From Prostheceraeus crozeri (taxonomy: Eukaryota; Platyhelminthes; Polycladida; Euryleptidae): a stretch of DNA of 64,000 bases. The notes under the pieces are model-generated. The model saw only the letters and a list, made by a program, of their open reading frames with translations, was not told the origin of the DNA and did no database searches. Positions 22,432 through 32,743 of the stretch are shown piece by piece. The stretch's first letter is position 1. Each line of letters opens with the position of its first letter. Both the position numbers and the translations under genes were made by a program. Location: assembly GCA_907163375.1 (NCBI GenBank), contig CAJQUW010008721.1, positions 310,001 to 374,000 on the forward strand, read 5' to 3'.

Positions 22432-23282
22432 GGGCACTTTATATCAGCAAATATCTGCAGCTATTCTACATGCGTGTTGGGATAGCTGTGTGGTAAGGAG
22501 TTGGTCGTCCAAGTATAAGGTGCTGAGTTCACCGGTCTACGGTGACTTCTTTTTCGCTCGTGATATAGCTCAAAAGATGATTTAACGGATGTATTGAGTC
22601 TCAAGAATCTTCATATTTTGTTCATACTGTCGCCGTAGAGAAGTACATACCTACTTACGATTACTTCACGCTACGTTTTTGCATGATTTTTGTTTTCTCT
22701 GTATTTGACGATAATTCTAGAGTAGATTATTCCAGCCATATTATCATAAGTATATTGAAGATCTACATCATGTTTTAGAAGAAAATGTAATCGTTCTTAA
22801 TCCTTGATGTCAGAATCATGTTACACGGTAAAATTAACTAGCATTCTCCAGCACCATTTTCTATCTAAAGTTTATGGATTTACGCAATGTATGTTTAAAC
22901 AGTATTTTTATTTTACATGATTTTTTTTAAAAAAAATCTATCTTCAATCGTCATCTATTCAATGCTGTAGCAAAACTATGGTCATCGCACAACTAATGCG
23001 TATCTAAAAAGAAAATAGAAATCAGAGAACGTACCTCTGCAGAGCATGCAACTTTGCCTTCCGAGCCACTTGGAAATTTGAAATTTTGTCCAAACAGATC
23101 AGGCTTCATAATCAAGCTATTCAAGCAAACAACTATGTTTCATCGCAGATTTCTTAAATTAGTTCATGAACAATCATTTGATATCGTATTAAGTCTGAAA
23201 AATACAATGCATTCAAAATGACAGTTGAATATTAAGTAGTACGTATTTGTATGTTGTAACATACATTGCGCATGAATAGGTC
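22432..23282. other. no gene seen
   Basis: AT-rich sequence between the 922-bp element and duplicated copy B. No features supported. Confidence 0.4.
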
Positions 23283-23817
23283 AATATCGAAATGGAACAT
23301 CAGAGAACTAGACAACTTGCCCTTTCTCGAATAGATAATTCGTGTATCTCTTGTTATTGGAAATGGCAAACAACAAATTGTCAGCAGAGGACACTAGAGC
23401 CAGTGGGAGATCCCTGTGTGCTGTGGTAACACTTCGCACACAACAAAGCAAACATCGTCTGGTAACATTCGAGGACTGGCTGAGAAGATGATAGTGAAAT
23501 CATCAAATGAACTAATTTTCGTACGCCGGCTACTTTCTTGAATAATGATCGGAAGGGCCAACATTATGGAGAAAATTTGTGCGCAATGATCTGAATTCTT
23601 CGAATCTGAAGGAATTTTGGCAATCGAAGCACTTTGCTGGAACTCACATTAATCCGCAAGCGACGCACGACTTTTTTGCCTATTTCTGTAAGGTATTAGG
23701 AATGCCTTTTTACCCACCTAATACGTAGGTTCCTCGATATGCCGTCAATTTCGTATTAATCACACTTTTAGCAAACCGAAGCAGATAAACAAAAAATTAA
23801 ATTCTATTACTTAACCT
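23283..23817 (-). repeat. duplicated segment, copy B (empty hAT site)
   Basis: Inverted copy of 19196-19604 plus 20455-20592. On the minus strand it reads through CACAGCACACAGGGATCT at the place where copy A has the TSD-flanked 850-bp element, so this copy preserves the pre-insertion state. Confidence 0.85.
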
Positions 23818-25664
23818 TCTCAATGCGGAGGGCATGGCAGACATGGTCATGGAATCATGATGCTGTAAGACGATGAGGTTTCTTGCTAAAATGGAACTGA
23901 CGTCCAATTGGGTGTGAAGAAAAGGGACAATAAGAGACAAAACTTGGTTATAACAATTATTTACACATAAAAAGTAACTTTAAGCAGGCAGTCCTGAAAA
24001 CACTTTCTGTTGCGTTCCTGGGTTGAAACTGGCCTGCCGACCACTCATTACGCCGGCCGGTCATTCTAATAAGTCTCTTGTCGACGATTGACGCATTCAT
24101 TGCAATATCAATTGTGTATAGTCAGCTAAGATAGAATTGCAACATTTTAGGAGAATGACAACATTGTTATCATGACACAAACGTTGCGAACTGTTTCTTG
24201 AAAATTATTCCTCAAATCATATTCAAGGCGGCTGACATAATCGTGCAATAGAACTGAAAGTTGGCGATGATAAAGCAGCTTAGGTACATCGACTATAACT
24301 GCTACAACTCATGATGAAAATTTACTAATTTATGTTGTCTTTTCGTTTTGTAGGGAGTAATGCTCAAAGACACAACTGTTTGGATTAAATTAATAAGTCT
24401 AGGTAATAAGTCTATTCATTACTGAATTCATGGCTGTTTATGCTCGAGGATTCTGAATGTGGTTAAGTTGGTTTTTCGTAATGAGAAATACGAAGTTTCC
24501 ATTTGCTGACGGCTGTGAAGGCACGCCGATACTGATTAGGTACACAGAGACGATTGCTTACTTACACAGTTTTAGTGCTAGTGAAAGCCATACTAGAACT
24601 ATATACTTTATCGATCTCAAATAGAATCTCCGGAATCTCATGTTCAGCATTAATGAATTTTGTAAGAATCATATGTTCGCTTATCTACCGCAAAATTATT
24701 CCATATCTTAAATGGGTTATTACATGTATTGCTATTCAATCTTTTTCATACGTGTACAAACTTTAATGTATGATGAAAGTATATGAATATTTGTCTAATT
24801 ACCTGATGGAGGATCAATTTGAATAGAAATTGATGAAAGTTTGAGTCGTTGCACTTCTTCGGGAACTCTTGATTATATATTATGAAAATAAGAAATCGAC
24901 TGATGTCTAACAGTCAAAGTTGAGCAGCTGTCAGCATCCTGAACGATTATGGGTGCAGACGCGTGCCCCAAAACAATGATAAGCGTAAAAAAGGGCAGAT
25001 CAACTTTAAGATGTCAACACAGGCTTTAATTTTGCTTAATCAAATCACATGGTGCTGATAATCTGTTGAAGAACAGCCCGAACAAAAGACTAAAATGTTA
25101 TTTAGAAGTTCTTCAATGCAAACCATTAGATCATGCATGTCATGGACTTTTTCTGTAGTTTTGTTTGTTGGAGAAGTGGTGTAGCCATGCATCCATTTGC
25201 TGTAGCCCACTGAACGGGTATAAAACAGTTTCCATACCGTGGTCAAAAGGTTAAGAGGAGAAGCGTCAGAAATTGATAGAGGTGACCTACAGGAAAACGT
25301 TTCAACAAGGAAAGCCTGCGGTTCTATACAATGATCCTTTCAATTTATGGGAATATTTTGTCTCAACTACGTACTTCGATTTTCAATGCTTGTCCTAGCG
25401 ATCTTTCGGTCCAGTCGTCGAGCCCCAAAGGGTGTTATTGGAAGTCATGTAGCAGGCTAATCAAAAGTAGATTCCTGATGCCATGTCTTCGTTGCTCCGA
25501 TTGTACGAAAGTAATAGACTTGAACACCATTTTTCAAGGAATGGATATTCTAAGGCTTTTTCATGTGAATTTACTAGGCATGAAAAGTATGTCATTTACT
25601 GTTGAATAAGTATTCCTTGTTACAATATATTAAAATTATTGAAATTTCTATTATATTCAATATG
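23818..25664. other. no supported gene
   Basis: AT-rich. A GC patch near 24010-24070 contains GGGTTGAAACTGGCCTGCC and CCGGCCGG. A 48-bp exon-like stretch at 24352-24399 is flanked by AG and GT but has no partner exons. Short frames at 24554, 25040 and 25331 are not recognisable. Confidence 0.4.
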
Positions 25665-26278
25665 CAGTGAACTCTCGTTACAAGAATAAACTCGTTATTA
25701 GAATCAAATCCATTTTCCCGAAACATTTCTATACAACGTTATAGGTTTTCCGCTCGCTTTAAGGATCAATGTCTAAATAGTCATTCAACAAATTGGTATG
25801 AAATACTAGTATGCATTTTGCACACATTATAAGAATAAATAAGGACACACTTTCGGTATAAGAATTAGTGAATGACACTCAAACTTTCATTGGCTGAAAT
25901 ACTAACCAATGATGTAATCCTACTTTTTGTTGATTATATTTGCCAATGAACGTCAGATAAAAGCGTCATGATATCACGATTAACCTTGAGAAGATGAAAT
26001 CCACTGAAATCCTCACCAACTGAGTTATCCTACTATACCAATCGATTAGAATTGACAATGTGCGTCATCAGAACTATGACACGAGATGGAGATGACCACA
26101 AGGGAACATATTATTTAATAGTTACGTAAGCATTTATCTATAGGTACTGATTACTAATAAGGATGTATGTATCATCACTGCTAAAATAAAAGTCATGAGT
26201 GCTCATGATAATAAAAACTCCCGTTTTAAGAATCAAAACATAATTTCCCGATGTGATTCTTGTATCGAGAGTCCACTG
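25665..26278. mobile_element. pogo/Tigger-like MITE, 614 bp
   Basis: The left end CAGTGAACTCTCGTTACAAG and the right end (complement) CAGTGGACTCTCGATACAAG form inverted repeats, with a second shared block AAGAATCAAA further in. The right flank is TA; the left flank reads TG, a one-base change from TA. The CAGTGGACTCTCG start is of the kind seen in pogo/Tigger-like MITEs. No transposase frame. Confidence 0.8.
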
Positions 26279-27639
26279 TAATTAGCCTAATAATAATTTA
26301 CTATTTCATTATCAAGTAATAGAAATTAAGTGCATTTCTCCACAATTGGTATTTATTGTAAATCTATTGGACATGATAATATTTGTAATTTACTTTCTAA
26401 AAGATATAACATATTGTCTACATTACAGAGAGAGTTTGACGTAGGGCATTACAGACAGTTTCATCTTGTCACATTCATTTTATGCCGGATTATGCGCAGA
26501 ATAGAATTTTGTGGAATAACATTTAAAGACTGGATATTTTGTACTTGCCATCTTTGTTCTGCTTTAAGAGAGATTTTTATTTCATCCAAGCTCACCCGTA
26601 TGATTCATTTAAGACCAGCGACCATGTGTGTGTGTTAAAAGCAGTTATCTCAGAGCCTTCACCGAAGTCCAAGTGAACGGAGCAACCAACAAATACGATC
26701 AATGAGTTATGCCCCAGCCTTCAACATTATCTTGAAGCTGAGCACATATTCCCACTTACATCCAGTGACGATTTGACGATTTGTAATTTGCTTGAACTTT
26801 AGCATCGAATCGTTCAGCCCAATTGTCAACTTGGCTCCACGCCAATTGTGAGTTATAAAACTGAGAACAACCTGAAGCATGATCCGATCACGTGAAGTTC
26901 CATAACTAACATGATAAAGAAATTCGAAGAAACATGCTGTGAAATGCGCATTGAAGTAGCCGCTCATCGTTGAAAAAAAAGTAGGAACACAGGTTGGATT
27001 AATCGCGAGCGCTTGCAGTTTCTTCTCGGTGCTGCTGTATCTAGGAAAGCGATCGTATACATGTAGTTATACCATCGAGGGTTTGTTAAATCATTAATCA
27101 GACTTTCAAGCTGACTTTTACGCAGACTGGCATTCGCAGAAGATCAGTTGGCGCCTCAATATATTATTGAGAACATTTTGTGGCCTATTACTCATTAGAC
27201 AACACAGATCTCATACACAGCTGTGTAATGCCGGCAGCGTAAAAGGCAACAATAAAGTCAACGCGAAGAATGGCCAACATTGTTGATTCGATCGGAGAAT
27301 CTGACCAATTCTTCTGTGAAGAACATTATCACTAGACTTTGATTGACTCGGCAAGAAAGCTTTGTATTTTGAGAAGGTGTTCATGTGAAATTTTTGGAAG
27401 CAATGAACCTTTTACTTTCGTTGGTCTATGTATCATTAATACTGCAAATGTAGAAATGTTTCATGTCTGATAAATATTCATGAAATAACATTTATAAATA
27501 TATGTACTTTGTGCATGTTACTAAATAACAAAGTAGTATATAATTGTTTATCATATTGAAAACTACATATAGTTAATAAATTGATAGTTTTGAAATATTG
27601 AGTAACATATATATTTTTATATTGAAGGCTTGGACGGTG
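26279..27639. other. no supported gene; one orphan minus-strand frame
   Basis: An 86-codon minus-strand frame at 26707-26967 starts with ATG and contains a consensus donor (GAT|GTAAGT) near its end, so it could be a first exon. I recognise no domain and no second exon. The remainder is AT-rich. Confidence 0.35.
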
Positions 27640-27713
27640 CTGACATATTCAGGAAAGAGTCAGGAGTATTTTATGATGTTACTATAATTAGTTTTAAATG
27701 CTTGTACAAAATT

Positions 27714-27743
27714 TTTCGACTGCTATCCGGCAATCATCTTCAG
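27714..27743 (-). ncRNA. hammerhead-like stem-loop at the Penelope 3' end
   Basis: The minus strand reads CTGAAGA, a spacer base, GATTGC, a short loop, GCAGTC and GAAA. This matches the CUGANGA - stem II - GAAA core of hammerhead ribozymes, which Penelope-like elements are known to carry. In the second copy (39444-39474) the stem becomes GATTAC/GTAATC, changed on both sides but still pairing. Flanking stems I and III were not folded. Confidence 0.5.
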
Positions 27744-27963
27744 GTACAAAAGAATCTATTGATGTTAGTAGGAGTTTGAATGATTAGTTTGAAAATGATA
27801 TTTTCAATGAGGACATATGGTATAATACAATGTAATGTAGAAATGAACAGGTTGCACTGGATTACATATCATTGCCAGTATACTAGTAGCAAAAGGAGAA
27901 TTGACCTGACATGAAAGATGATGAATGATGAAGTATGTTAGTAGAGCAGGCTAGAAAAGGTGG

Positions 27964-28669
27964 TTAGTAAAAGAGAAATTCACGATAACTGTCAAGTTCA
28001 GTTCTATTATTAATGGAAGGATTAAATCTACATGTATGTATGAAGAATGCCTCACGTAGTCGCAAATTAGTGCTGTCATTGTCGTGAGCTAGAACGTCGA
28101 TAGCAATGTTGGTGTGTTCCACTTGACAATTTCGAACATGCTTGAAAATAGATGAAGTTGGGGTTGAGAGGTGCTCTTTAAAGCGGACATGAAGTGGTCT
28201 TATAGTACTGCCTATATAAAATTGGTTACATTTCTTGCAGCTTATTTTAGATACAACATTTTTTCGATTACATAATTGTTTGTTGATCATTGCACAGTTT
28301 CTAAACGAACATGGCTTCATATTTGCTTCATTCTTTTTTAGTAGTTGACGAAGAGTTTTGTTGCGTCTAGTTAATCGAACGTTGAGTTTGTGTTTATGGG
28401 AAATGTGTTTTATTCGAGAATCAGTATTGTCCGTAATGTATGAAAAAGGAAATGCAAAACATCCTTATTGACCCATTGATTGCTTTGTTTTCTCGTTTTC
28501 TTTCGTCGTTGGAGTTTCATGTTCGAAGATCTTATGACTTGTTCGTTATATCCGTTAATGCGTAATATTAAATCAAATTAATGCTTTTTGAGAGTAAAAC
28601 TGTCTGAGCATCGTTCAGTGATTCTCTTCTTCTCATTCAGGATGAAGTTCATTTTCGTCTTTGTTGGTA
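27964..28669 (-). pseudogene. Penelope-like element, linker and GIY-YIG domain
   Basis: The region from the TA insertion site at 28670 down to the stop at 27964-27966 is the C-terminal third of the Penelope protein. The last 118 codons are open: CKKCNQFYIGSTIRPLHVRF gives the cysteine pair and the GIY-YIG core, FKEHLS and SSIFKHVRNC follow, and RLREAFFIH with FNPSINNR closes the domain, including the glutamate (REA) expected for metal binding. The linker carries SRIKHISHKHKLNVRLTRRN and frame breaks. The domain nicks DNA at target sites. Confidence 0.85.
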
Positions 28670-28671
28670 TA

Positions 28672-30439
28672 CAGCTATGGACAAAAGTCACCGGACACTT
28701 GATATTTTTTCATTTTACTCTGTTATTTCGATGTGTAATGTAAACTCGTCATCTTTTATTGGAGAAACACAATATAATACACAGATAACCATAGTCATAT
28801 GATGTAGTCAATGAAGCTGACGTCTTATCCCTATTTAGAGGGCATAATAGCGCAAATGTTCGAATTGGACAAAAGTCACCGGACACCTTATACTTCATAG
28901 TTTTTTACTTGCAAATTGCCTTAATAAGCACAGAGACGAACAGTTAAGTCAGATATCTATGATGGGAAGCTTTCTGAATCATTTCACATTCACTTGCCTT
29001 GTGTTAAGCAGGCAGCCTTGAATCGGCAGATTTGAAATTCAAATTCAAATGCTGTGACTCACTGTTGTTTCCGATATTCACCTGAAGACTGACGCTATGC
29101 TATCATTTTTATCACACACTCGCATCTCATCGGTCGCAATTTGCTTGACATCTCAATCTGGAAGATGAGGAAAGAAGTATCGCCGAAGAAGAGATCAGAG
29201 ATCATAACTCTCGTGAAGGAGGGATATAGTGTTCGGAAGGTGTCCCAGAAGACCGGTGTTCCCAAATCGACGGTATCAGACATACGGCGACGTTGGCAAA
29301 AGAATCCTTCCGGTTGCGGGTCACATAAGAAGAAAAGGACTGGCCGTCCATGTAAAACAAGTGAAAGACTTGACCGTCAAATTGTTCGCATGTGTTAAAC
29401 TAACCGTTTCTTGTCAGCAAGGATGATTCGAGCATCTCTTGGTCCTATGGGAGCTTCCTTCACTGACCGCACCCTCAGTCGACGACTGCGTGCTGCAGGC
29501 TTCTATGCCAGAAGACCTGCTAGAAAACCCTTCGTAAATGCTTTGCAACGACGACGCCGTGTGATATTCGCAACTAAGTATTCGCAAAAGTCAATGGACT
29601 ATTGGGAACGGACTTTATGCTCCGATGAGTCTTCATTTGATTTATTTGGCAATCGGGGAGTGACTACAGTCCGACGACGCACTGGTGAGCGCTTTGACCC
29701 GAGATGCACGATGGCGACGATGAAGCACCCCACAAGCATGATGGTTTGGGATGCTTCTCATTCAATGGTGTGGACGACTTCGAGTGTTGGAGAATGGACA
29801 AAGAGTGAACCAAAAGTGTATCTGGACATTCTGAATCACGAAATGCAGCAAAATCTTGCCGTGCAGTTCCCCGATGGTCACGCTGTATTTCAGGATGACA
29901 ATGCCCCCTGCCACCGAGCAAAGACGGTCAAGGAATGGCTCTCAAGTTCGGAATTTGATCATATCAACGACTGGCCAGGGCAAAGTCCCGATATAAACCC
30001 AATTGAAAATTTGTGGACGGAAGTTGGTCGAGTGATAAACGAAAGAGCTCCAACTACGCGAAGTGGAATCATCGCATCAATAATTCATGCATGGTACCAT
30101 GTTATAACCCCAGAAAAGTGTCAGCAGCTGATCATGAGCATGCCACGCCGCTTGAATATTTGTGATTCGTGCAAAGGATTTCCTACAAAATACTAAAAAA
30201 TTATGTTTTTTGATCAAAAATCACCCGATTTTAGGTGTCCAGTCACTTTTGTCTAAAACGAGAATCTGGAATAAATAGACATCAAAAACGAGAAAATTGT
30301 TTTTCAACACTTTCTGTATAAAAAGGAAACATATTTAGGCTAATTAGATGTATTAAACTGTATCACAATATTTTCTTGTAGACAATAGAAAGAATCTTAG
30401 CAAAAAGCTTTGCTGTCCGGTGACTTTTGTCCATAGCTG
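28672..30439 (+). mobile_element. Tc1-like DD35E transposon with IR/DR ends
   Basis: The outer ends are CAGCTATGGACAAAAGTCAC at 28672 and its complement ending at 30439, flanked by TA (28670-28671, 30440-30441). A second copy of the core GGACAAAAGTCACCGGACAC lies about 190 bp inside the left end (28867), and a slightly altered complement (GGTGTCCAGTCACTTTTGTC) lies near 30235-30254. Four transposase-binding-like sites in this arrangement are the IR/DR structure known from Sleeping Beauty and relatives. Total length is 1768 bp. Confidence 0.92.
29165..30196 (+). pseudogene. Tc1-like transposase, one internal stop
   Basis: A single frame of 344 codons runs from ATG 29165 to the stop at 30194-30196, interrupted only by a TAA at 29396-29398. 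Residues 1-80 form the paired-like helix-turn-helix region (VRKVSQKTGVPKSTVSDIRR, then a TGRPCKTSERLD hook). The catalytic core has LCSDESSFDLF, FQDDNAPCHRAK and SPDINPIENLW. I count 35 residues between the second aspartate and the glutamate, so DD35E rather than the commoner DD34E. The end MSMPRRLNICDSCKG is a normal Tc1 C terminus. Apart from the one nonsense codon the gene looks whole, so the insertion is fairly young. Confidence 0.92.
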
Positions 30440-30441
30440 TA

Positions 30442-31587
30442 TGTGATTTAGAATGTACAAAAATGTTCTTCTTTGCAGCTTTCTTATAGAATTCAAACTG
30501 AAAATCATTAGATGAATTTATAGTGATTGTGAAGTCGAGAAGACTCAGAGTTTTATTATCATTATTAGGATGGTCAATTTCAAATTTTATGTCTGGATGT
30601 TGAGCATTTAGAGATTGTAAAAGATCCAGAGCCATTCATTGTTCATTGTTTGCTAAGGCAAAACAATTATCTACGTATCGCTTGAATAAGGGCAGATGGT
30701 TGATATTTTTGATGAAAATTGAAGCCAATAATCCAGAATGGGAGTTACCCATCGGTAGGCCTTTTGATTTGTTGGTAAATGGTACCTTGATAGTGAAAAA
30801 ATGTATTATGAAGAATTATATTCAAAAAGGTCTTGTATGTTGTTCAACGATAGACCTTTGATATAGAGAATATTATTGTCTTCAAGCTTGGCAATTACGG
30901 CCGATATAGCGTCATCAATTGGAATCGAAGTATACATTGATGCGATGTCATAACTGCAGGGATAAAGTTGCTCACTTGTAGTCATATTGAATTGATTAGC
31001 TATCGAATTGATTAGCTGAAGACTTGATTCAAGTAGGTGTGATGGAATATTTTTGAGCATAGGCGATAGTAAGTTTGTCAATAACCATGATAATTTCTCG
31101 GTTTGTCCTTTTATGTTTGAGACAATGGGTCGGATTTTCAATTGGTCACTTTCTTTGTGTGTTTTTATCAAATGGTAAAATTGAGACATTGTTGAGTTAG
31201 TTTCTATATAACTTTTAGTGATAAAAGTCGAAAAGTGCCTATCTTTGGCGATGTTTCTCCAAACTAGGTTTAGTTTTTGTTCAATTGTTGAAGTGGTTAA
31301 ATGCGGAATTTGCTTGTAGGTAGAAAGATCTTGTAAGATCTTGTAAGAGTTTTGTAATTCTTTAGTCTCATCTTGACTGAGTCCAGCATCTTCTTTCAAC
31401 AGGTTCTCTGTGTGAATGCGTGCATTAGAGTACATGTATTGGATAATTGCTTACAGCTTGTTTTACGGTTTATCCAGATGTGCACAAACTGTATACCGTC
31501 ATTAATCAAGTCCACTAAAGTCACTGGCCTCCAGTCCAGGACATGGTATGTTAGCTGAACATCCCTTAGATACCTTAGACTAATCAT
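30442..31587 (-). pseudogene. Penelope-like reverse transcriptase region, frameshifted
   Basis: From the 5' side the minus strand gives ISLRYLRDVQLTYHVLDWRP (first frame). After a shift comes YSNARIHTENLLKEDAGLSQ, with FYHLIKTHKE, KIRPIVSN, LSWLLTNLLSPMLK and SYDIASMYTSIPI, the finger and palm motifs of Penelope RTs. After another shift it reads GLPMGNSHSGLLASI and KRYVDNCFAL, where the usual YVDD box reads YVDN. A further shift leads to HPDIKFEIDHPNNDNKTLSL and LLDFTITI. At least three frameshifts, plus the altered active-site box, mean no activity is expected. The protein is cut by the Tc1-like insertion at TA 30440. Confidence 0.85.
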
Positions 31588-31607
31588 AGATGTCCCTGCT
31601 GTAAGTC
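31430..31607 (-). repeat. Penelope 5' terminal segment, reference copy
   Basis: This 5' part of the element is also present at 61330-61590 (opposite strand) and 62834-62939 (same strand). All three share the outer boundary AGGGACATCTATGATTA. Confidence 0.7.
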
Positions 31608-31655
31608 ACAGCTATAAATACGAGCTCGTATATCTACACAGCAGTCAGAGTCAAA

Positions 31656-32685
31656 CATAGAAGTAGATAATAATACACTGGAATGGAAGTTTGATATCTT
31701 GCCTATGTACAATGATGGCACATGGAAAAATCTATGGTTTGTAGATCAGATTCGATCTAAAACATTGCATCATAGTCAAACTATTTGTCAAGTTGGTTGT
31801 GGAAGTTGTTGACACCTAATTACAGGATTTTCATGAAGAGAATTTTAAGTGAGATGGTGGCATTGTTTCATGTGAAATAGCCTACTATTCCATGGATTAA
31901 TATACTGCGTCCATTTGTAGCAGTCACTGACAACTATTTTCCAATTTTTCAATATTGGAATGCGAATTAAAAATTGGTTCACAGTCATAACTGAAAGTGG
32001 TCGGTGTACTGGTTGTAAGAATATCTGAAGAATTCACAGATAGAATTCTAATTGTTGGATAATTTCTCCTTCAAGCGGTGCTTCAACTTAGTGCTTTTCT
32101 GGAGTAAACACACTGAAAGTTTCTTTACCTACAATCGTTTCTCAAATAAATGAAATGTCGCTGGAACTTTTCAATTAATCATTGAATGACACATGTGATA
32201 TTTTCGAAGCTGATATTCGAAAGCATGCAAAGATTTTGAAAATTGTTCAAATATGATGAACAGGAGAACCCTTTAGAGTAAAATGGATAATCGAAGATTT
32301 TTTGGCCTCTGATTTCATGATCTCTGAATGCATGATCTGTAAATCGACATTACAAGTTGCATATTGTCTGATTATACTCATGATAGATTATAGGAACGAT
32401 ATTTGAAAATAATGAACGTACAGAACGTTTTAAAGGATTTCCTTCTTTATCATCCTGTCGCCGCAGTATTTCGTCAATTCTTTATTGCTTTTATGTACAT
32501 GATCTTTGGACAAGGAGTAGCAATCCAGATCACAAATTGGCTTCATAAACATAAATGCTAATCAGAAAACAAGGAAACCAGCTCGTGCAATTTACATTTT
32601 GCCCCAACTAAGTTCCCCCGGAGTGTGCCATAATTTTCATGCAATTTCCATTCTAGGACTTTCTATGGTATTGTTAATTTCTATG
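31656..32685 (+). mobile_element. CATAGAA-ended element with exact 8-bp TSD, copy 1
   Basis: It starts CATAGAAGTAGATAA and ends TTAATTTCTATG, so the ends are short inverted repeats (CATAGAA). An exact GAGTCAAA lies on both sides (31648-31655 and 32686-32693). Length is 1030 bp with no transposase frame. Copies are at 55039-56082 (direct) and 12660-12957 (inverted, partial). An 8-bp duplication is made by hAT and P-type transposases; ends beginning CATAG are not typical hAT, so P-like is possible. Confidence 0.85.
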
Positions 32686-32743
32686 GAGTCAAATGCTAGT
32701 AAATCAATAAATATATTGCAATCTGAAGTATGATGTGTAAAAC

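Larger units (their letters stand above)
27640..31607 (-). mobile_element. Penelope-like element interrupted by a Tc1-like transposon
   Basis: On the minus strand the order is 5' terminal region (about 31607, sharing AGGGACATCTATGATTA with 61340 and 62939), RT region (31587-30442), TA insertion point, linker and GIY-YIG endonuclease (28669-27964), then a 3' end containing a ribozyme-like stem-loop. RT followed by GIY-YIG is the diagnostic Penelope architecture. Removing the Tc1-like element (28672-30439) leaves the RT and GIY-YIG halves directly joined. The far 3' boundary near 27640 is approximate. Confidence 0.88.

Noticed and set aside
26707-26967. candidate first exon on the minus strand with a good donor site
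   Set aside because: No recognisable domain and no matching downstream exon; noted only as an orphan frame.
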